Source of the DNA: Clostridiaceae bacterium UBA6110 | Lineage (GTDB): Bacteria; Bacillota; Clostridia; Clostridiales; Clostridiaceae | Assembly (NCBI GenBank): GCA_002428415.1 | Contig: DIWI01000056.1 | Coordinates: forward strand, 46,618 to 110,617 | Direction of reading: 5' to 3' | DNA: 64,000 bases | Part shown: one piece after another, positions 61,140 to 64,000 of the stretch | Layout: every line of letters begins with the position of its first letter | Numbering within the stretch: position 1 is the stretch's first letter | Notes under the pieces: model-generated | Told to the model about the DNA's origin: nothing | The model's database searches: none | The model's input: the letters and a program-made list of their open reading frames with translations, nothing else | Translations under genes and position numbers: made by a program

Positions 61140-61228
61140 GCCAGGTGCTGAGATACCGGCAAGGTTTGTCATATTGTGAAGCATTTATGCTGATAGTATA
61201 CGATCTTGCCTTGGGCAAGTTTTTTTTT
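61140..61228 (+). promoter_or_regulatory. Three-state transcription attenuator of the nucleobase permease gene
   Basis: The leader has a terminator CTTGCC (61205-61210) TTG GGCAAG (61214-61219) followed by nine T. An upstream GGCAAGGT (61158-61165) can pair with ATCTTGCC to make an 8-bp antiterminator, and a further hairpin GCCAGG..CCGGC (61140-61160) can hide GGC of that copy. This is the classical anti-antiterminator logic. PyrR or another nucleotide sensor is plausible for this permease type; I could not match a known riboswitch class. Promoter: TTTACA (61091-61096) with AATAAT (61114-61119). Confidence 0.65.
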
Positions 61229-61272
61229 GCCATTTCGGGCCAGGCAGATTTCAAAGAATAGGAGGCAGCTAA

Positions 61273-62664
61273 ATGAAAAACAAACATGTATCAGGGTATC
61301 TACCTGACGAGACACCGGAATTCCTCGAACTCATAGCGTTCGCGCTCCAGCAGATCGTTGTCATGTTCCCGGCAACCGTCCTTGTGGCTCTCATTACCGG
61401 TTTCCATGTTTCAACGACCATATTCGCAAGCGGACTTGCAACACTGGCTTTCATACTTGTTACAGGGAGAAAAATCCCGCTTTACTACGGATCAAGCTTC
61501 TCATACATCGCTGCAATAGCTTCGATAATGAGCGCAGATGCATTCGCATCATATTCACTCAATGACAAGATATCAATCGCACAATTCGGAATTATAATGT
61601 CCGGTTTCGTATCAATCATCGCCGGATACATCATAAAGAAAAGCGGAAAGGCCTTCATTGACAAAGTCCTTCCAGCAACCGTCACAGGAAGCATTGCAAT
61701 CATCATAGGATTATCACTCTCAGCAAACGCTATGGGAAATGCATCAGCAATCCCATCGACTGTCGCAGAGGGCAGCCAGAGCCTTGCAACCAGCCTTGCA
61801 TGGGTCATTGCACTCATAACCCTCATATCAACAATACTATACTCTGTATACCTCAAAGGCAAGCTTAGCCAGCTTCCAATATTGTTCGGACTGCTTACAG
61901 GATATGTGTCAGCACTTATAATCGGAGCTTCAACCGGTATACAGTTCGTGAACTTCAACACAATAACGTCAGCTGGAATTCTCAATCTCCCGATATTCAC
62001 ATTCCCTAAGCCATCACTTGCGGCAGTAATTGCAATAATGCCAATAGCGATAGCGACAATACCTGAATCGACTGCCCATATTTATCAGCTTGATATCTAC
62101 GTAAATGACCTTGCCCGAAAGAAAGGTTCAACAAAGAAGTATGACCTTGAGAACAAGCTTGGTCTTAACCTTATAGGAGATGGTATCGGTGATATAGTTT
62201 CAGGACTCATCGGAGGCCCTGCAGGAACCAACTACGGCGAAAACATAAGCGCTATGGCAATATCCAAGAATTTCTCGGTGCCTGTGCTAATTGCTGCAGC
62301 CATACTTACAATGATAATCTCAATGTTCACACCGCTGATCAATGTGGTATATTCAATACCGACAGCTGTAATCGGAGGACTTTCGATATACCTCTTCGGA
62401 GTAATAGCTGCTCAGGGAATCACCATTATGATGGACAAGAAGGTAGATATGTTCAGCTCGAAGAACCTTGCGGTAATAGCGGTAATTCTTATAGTGGGAC
62501 TTGGCGGAAGCTTCAACTTCGAAGGCGGCATGATACCTATGTTCGGTACCCAGCTTCCAGCGATAGCTACAGCAGCCATAGTCGGAATAACACTGAACCT
62601 TATGCTCTCCATAGGTGATTCCAAGGAATCTGCAGCAGATGCTGCAAGTGAAGAAATAGCATAG
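61273..62664 (+). CDS. NCS2 family uracil/xanthine permease
   Basis: A 463-aa polytopic membrane transporter (about 14 helices). FALQQIVVMFPATVLVALIT, LYYGSSFSYIAAIA and the TM8/TM10 signatures PESTAHIYQLD and GPAGTNYGENISAMAIS belong to the UraA/PbuX group; the overall look favours uracil. It moves nucleobases with protons. Ribosome site TAGGAGGCAGCTAA. It has an attenuator leader, so expression depends on nucleotide supply. Together with ade it points to nucleobase salvage. Confidence 0.9.
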   Translation: MKNKHVSGYLPDETPEFLELIAFALQQIVVMFPATVLVALITGFHVSTTIFASGLATLAFILVTGRKIPLYYGSSFSYIAAIASIMSADAFASYSLNDKISIAQFGIIMSGFVSIIAGYIIKKSGKAFIDKVLPATVTGSIAIIIGLSLSANAMGNASAIPSTVAEGSQSLATSLAWVIALITLISTILYSVYLKGKLSQLPILFGLLTGYVSALIIGASTGIQFVNFNTITSAGILNLPIFTFPKPSLAAVIAIMPIAIATIPESTAHIYQLDIYVNDLARKKGSTKKYDLENKLGLNLIGDGIGDIVSGLIGGPAGTNYGENISAMAISKNFSVPVLIAAAILTMIISMFTPLINVVYSIPTAVIGGLSIYLFGVIAAQGITIMMDKKVDMFSSKNLAVIAVILIVGLGGSFNFEGGMIPMFGTQLPAIATAAIVGITLNLMLSIGDSKESAADAASEEIA

Positions 62665-62675
62665 CATATAAATTA

Positions 62676-62712
62676 AAAGCGAGTAAGGGCTAGCCCTTAC
62701 TCGCTTTGTTTT
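62676..62712. terminator. Terminator after the permease gene
   Basis: AAAGCGAGTAAGGG / CCCTTACTCGCTTT with a short CTAG loop, then GTTTTAT. It also lies behind the convergent GNAT gene. Confidence 0.92.
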
Positions 62713-63196
62713 ATCCTATTATTTTCTCAAGGTATACAGCTTCACTGTCAGAGACAGTAATTATGAATCCGATGGCTGAATGAAAAAGAAAGCTTGCTTC
62801 ATTACCGGCTTCAATGTCCGAGGTTAGCCTTTTAATTCCCTTTTTCTCTGCAATCTCAACCAATCTCTTTACCAAAGCTTCTGCAATACCATTTCGCCTG
62901 TATCGCTCACGGGTATGGATACCCTCAATGTGTATCGATGTTCCTGCTGAACCAGGTATTCCATCCTTAATGGAGTATTCGAGGAATCCTGCAAGATTAT
63001 CACAAGACGTGCACATAAGAAGCCCTGACTCTGTTCCGCCATCGACTGGCTTCCCTGTCAGTATCTGACGCATCTCTTCAATATGCTCGTCATGTCTTCC
63101 TTCACCAGGCCAGAGCTCCAATCTTTCCTCGAGCCAGTTTTGGAAGAGCCTTTCATCCATATTGCTGTCTGTGATGCCATATTCCATTATCCTCAT
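62711..63196 (-). CDS. GNAT family acetyltransferase (aminoglycoside 6'-acetyltransferase-like)
   Basis: A 161-aa acetyltransferase with the acetyl-CoA motif HTRERYRRNGIAEALVKRL followed by VEIAEKKGIKRLTSD and HSAIGF. The shape is like AAC(6')-type enzymes (RIMEYGITDSNMDERLFQNW start), but a drug substrate is not implied. Its ATG lies one base after the stop of the YczE-type gene, so both are one operon. Confidence 0.85.
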   Translation of the reverse strand: MRIMEYGITDSNMDERLFQNWLEERLELWPGEGRHDEHIEEMRQILTGKPVDGGTESGLLMCTSCDNLAGFLEYSIKDGIPGSAGTSIHIEGIHTRERYRRNGIAEALVKRLVEIAEKKGIKRLTSDIEAGNEASFLFHSAIGFIITVSDSEAVYLEKIIG

Positions 63197-63197
63197 A

Positions 63198-63839
63198 TCA
63201 TATTCCGAGCATCGCCACTACCTTGTGCTTGTAGCTTCTGTAGAAGAAGCCTCCGATTTTGCCAATAAAAAGAGCTCCGATTATAGTCCCTTCTCTGATC
63301 AATCCAATGTTCCCGAAGAAAATCATTGAAATAGTTGCAGAAGCAGCAACACAGGAAAGGTCGAACCATATTTTAACTTTCGCAAAATCTATTGAGTATT
63401 TGTCAGAAATCGCTTTGCAGAAGGCTTCAGGGGAATTGTTGACTATATCAGCTACCAGCAGCATGAATACTGCTAAGCCCATTAGAAAAACACTCGTCAG
63501 GAGGTATAAAAGTTTAATGACATATGACTGAGGCGCCAGAACCGCTGTAACCGATAATGCTGAATCGGTAAAAAAGCCAAATACTGATGAAAAGGCTATC
63601 TGAAGCAGATTCTTGACCTTGAAGTCCTTCCTTAAAATGATTATCTGCGCAACAACAAGTACAAGATAGAAGAATATGGTTATTCGTCCCACAGTCATTC
63701 CGGTTACTTTGCTTATTGCGACAGGAAATGAGCTTATCGGCGATACTCCAAGCGAAGACCTTATTGCCAGGGCAATACCATAGGAGAGTATGAATAGTCC
63801 TAAAACAAACATCGTGAATCTTGTAGCCAGTGCCTTCAT
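63198..63839 (-). CDS. YczE/YyaS/YitT-type membrane protein
   Basis: A 213-aa protein with about five hydrophobic helices. FVLGLFILSYGIALAIRSSLG followed by SPISSFPVAISKVTGMTVGR is the family signature. Members are integral membrane proteins of unknown function, some near antibiotic or lipoprotein genes. It stands upstream of a GNAT gene with which it overlaps in transcription (one-base gap). ATG 63839; upstream TTGACT at about 63935 could be a -35 element. Confidence 0.82.
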   Translation of the reverse strand: MKALATRFTMFVLGLFILSYGIALAIRSSLGVSPISSFPVAISKVTGMTVGRITIFFYLVLVVAQIIILRKDFKVKNLLQIAFSSVFGFFTDSALSVTAVLAPQSYVIKLLYLLTSVFLMGLAVFMLLVADIVNNSPEAFCKAISDKYSIDFAKVKIWFDLSCVAASATISMIFFGNIGLIREGTIIGALFIGKIGGFFYRSYKHKVVAMLGI

Positions 63840-64000
63840 TTATTATCCGTCCTTCATCATTATAATTCCCCAAAACCAATGCCATTGAAGGGGATATGGC
63901 TTTCCTCACATAAAACCTGAAAATTAAAGTCAAACAAGAATTACTTTTACTATTTCCAAAGGAGTCTTCCATAACCTAAAAAAGATAAAAAAAAGTCGCC
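63840..64000. other. Promoter region and window end
   Basis: About 160 AT-rich bases. A TTGACT on the minus strand near 63935 is the only promoter-like element; a run of T on the minus strand at 63988-63996 after GGCGAC may be the tail of a terminator of a gene beyond the window. No gene is seen. Confidence 0.4.

Noticed and set aside
61130..61165. TPP riboswitch suspected from GCTGAGATACC
   Set aside because: The second conserved half (the CTGATCTGGATAATGCCAGCG-like element) is absent; only a chance match in an attenuator hairpin loop.
63514..63972. A 152-codon minus-strand frame overlapping the YczE-type gene
   Set aside because: It runs in another frame of a clear membrane-protein gene and lacks a ribosome site.

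Overview
The window comes from a low-to-moderate GC Gram-positive bacterium, almost certainly an anaerobic amino-acid-fermenting member of the Clostridia. The evidence is: (i) an ornithine oxidative-degradation operon (ord-ortA-ortB-oraS) of the kind known from Clostridium sticklandii; (ii) oxygen-defence and redox proteins typical of anaerobes (rubredoxin, ferritin, superoxide dismutase, tungsten-type aldehyde:ferredoxin oxidoreductase); (iii) AddAB instead of RecBCD; (iv) strong GGAGG ribosome binding sites with frequent TTG/GTG starts, AT-rich intergenic DNA and many short terminators; (v) sortase-type (LPQTG) and Cna-B/SpaA surface proteins. I see no phage, insertion sequence, CRISPR array or rRNA. 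It looks like ordinary chromosome with three tRNA genes.

Layout. 1-2.9 kb: ornithine catabolism (minus strand). 3-8 kb: two DedA membrane proteins, a VOC protein, lgt, tRNA-Arg(CCU), rubredoxin, a DUF6132-like protein with a membrane [Fe-S] protein, and an unassigned protein. 8.2-11.2 kb: a large secreted protein of SpaA/SdrB-like repeats, two of which are near-identical at the DNA level, behind a long AT-rich leader. 11.9-16 kb: YqxD-type protein, Gfo/Idh/MocA oxidoreductase, an NlpC/P60-like protein that lacks its catalytic cysteine with a 29-aa membrane peptide behind it, and an HD-domain/guanylate-kinase-like pair. 16-21.3 kb: CNNM/CorC protein, tadA, psd, a lysophospholipase-like hydrolase with a DUF3052-like partner, and a patatin. 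21.4-25.5 kb: tRNA-Arg(ACG) and a 1272-aa LPQTG-anchored Cna-B/SpaA adhesin. 26-34 kb: lipoprotein, GNAT, bioY, degV, the yhaM-pepT operon, cca and an AEC transporter. 34-41.5 kb: a ribbon-helix-helix protein and the addBA recombination operon. 41.6-46 kb: ferritin with PerR-like boxes, FMN-binding protein, a phasin-like/UbiB pair, and an unknown protein/MBL-fold pair. 46-49.8 kb: a tungsten/molybdenum cofactor unit (moaD-like, four-cluster ferredoxin, AOR) behind a structured leader that resembles a Moco/Tuco riboswitch, then a MerR regulator. 49.8-64 kb: ArsB/NhaD-type transporter, NAD-dependent epimerase, tRNA-Ser(GCU), proBA, Mn-type sod, an S9 peptidase, adenine deaminase, GNATs, an NCS2 nucleobase permease with an attenuator leader, and a YczE-type membrane protein.

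How the genes fit together. The window suggests a cell living on peptides and amino acids (PepT, S9 peptidase, ornithine degradation, ProBA, AOR for aldehydes made in amino-acid fermentation), salvaging nucleobases (adenine deaminase, NCS2 permease) and biotin (BioY), with oxidative-stress buffering and two large surface proteins. The most notable features are the structured leader of the AOR operon whose closing helix doubles as a terminator stem, the cysteine-less NlpC/P60 protein, the unexplained leaders of both surface-protein genes, the three-state attenuator of the permease, and several small proteins. I did not find an obviously new multi-gene defence or biosynthetic system.
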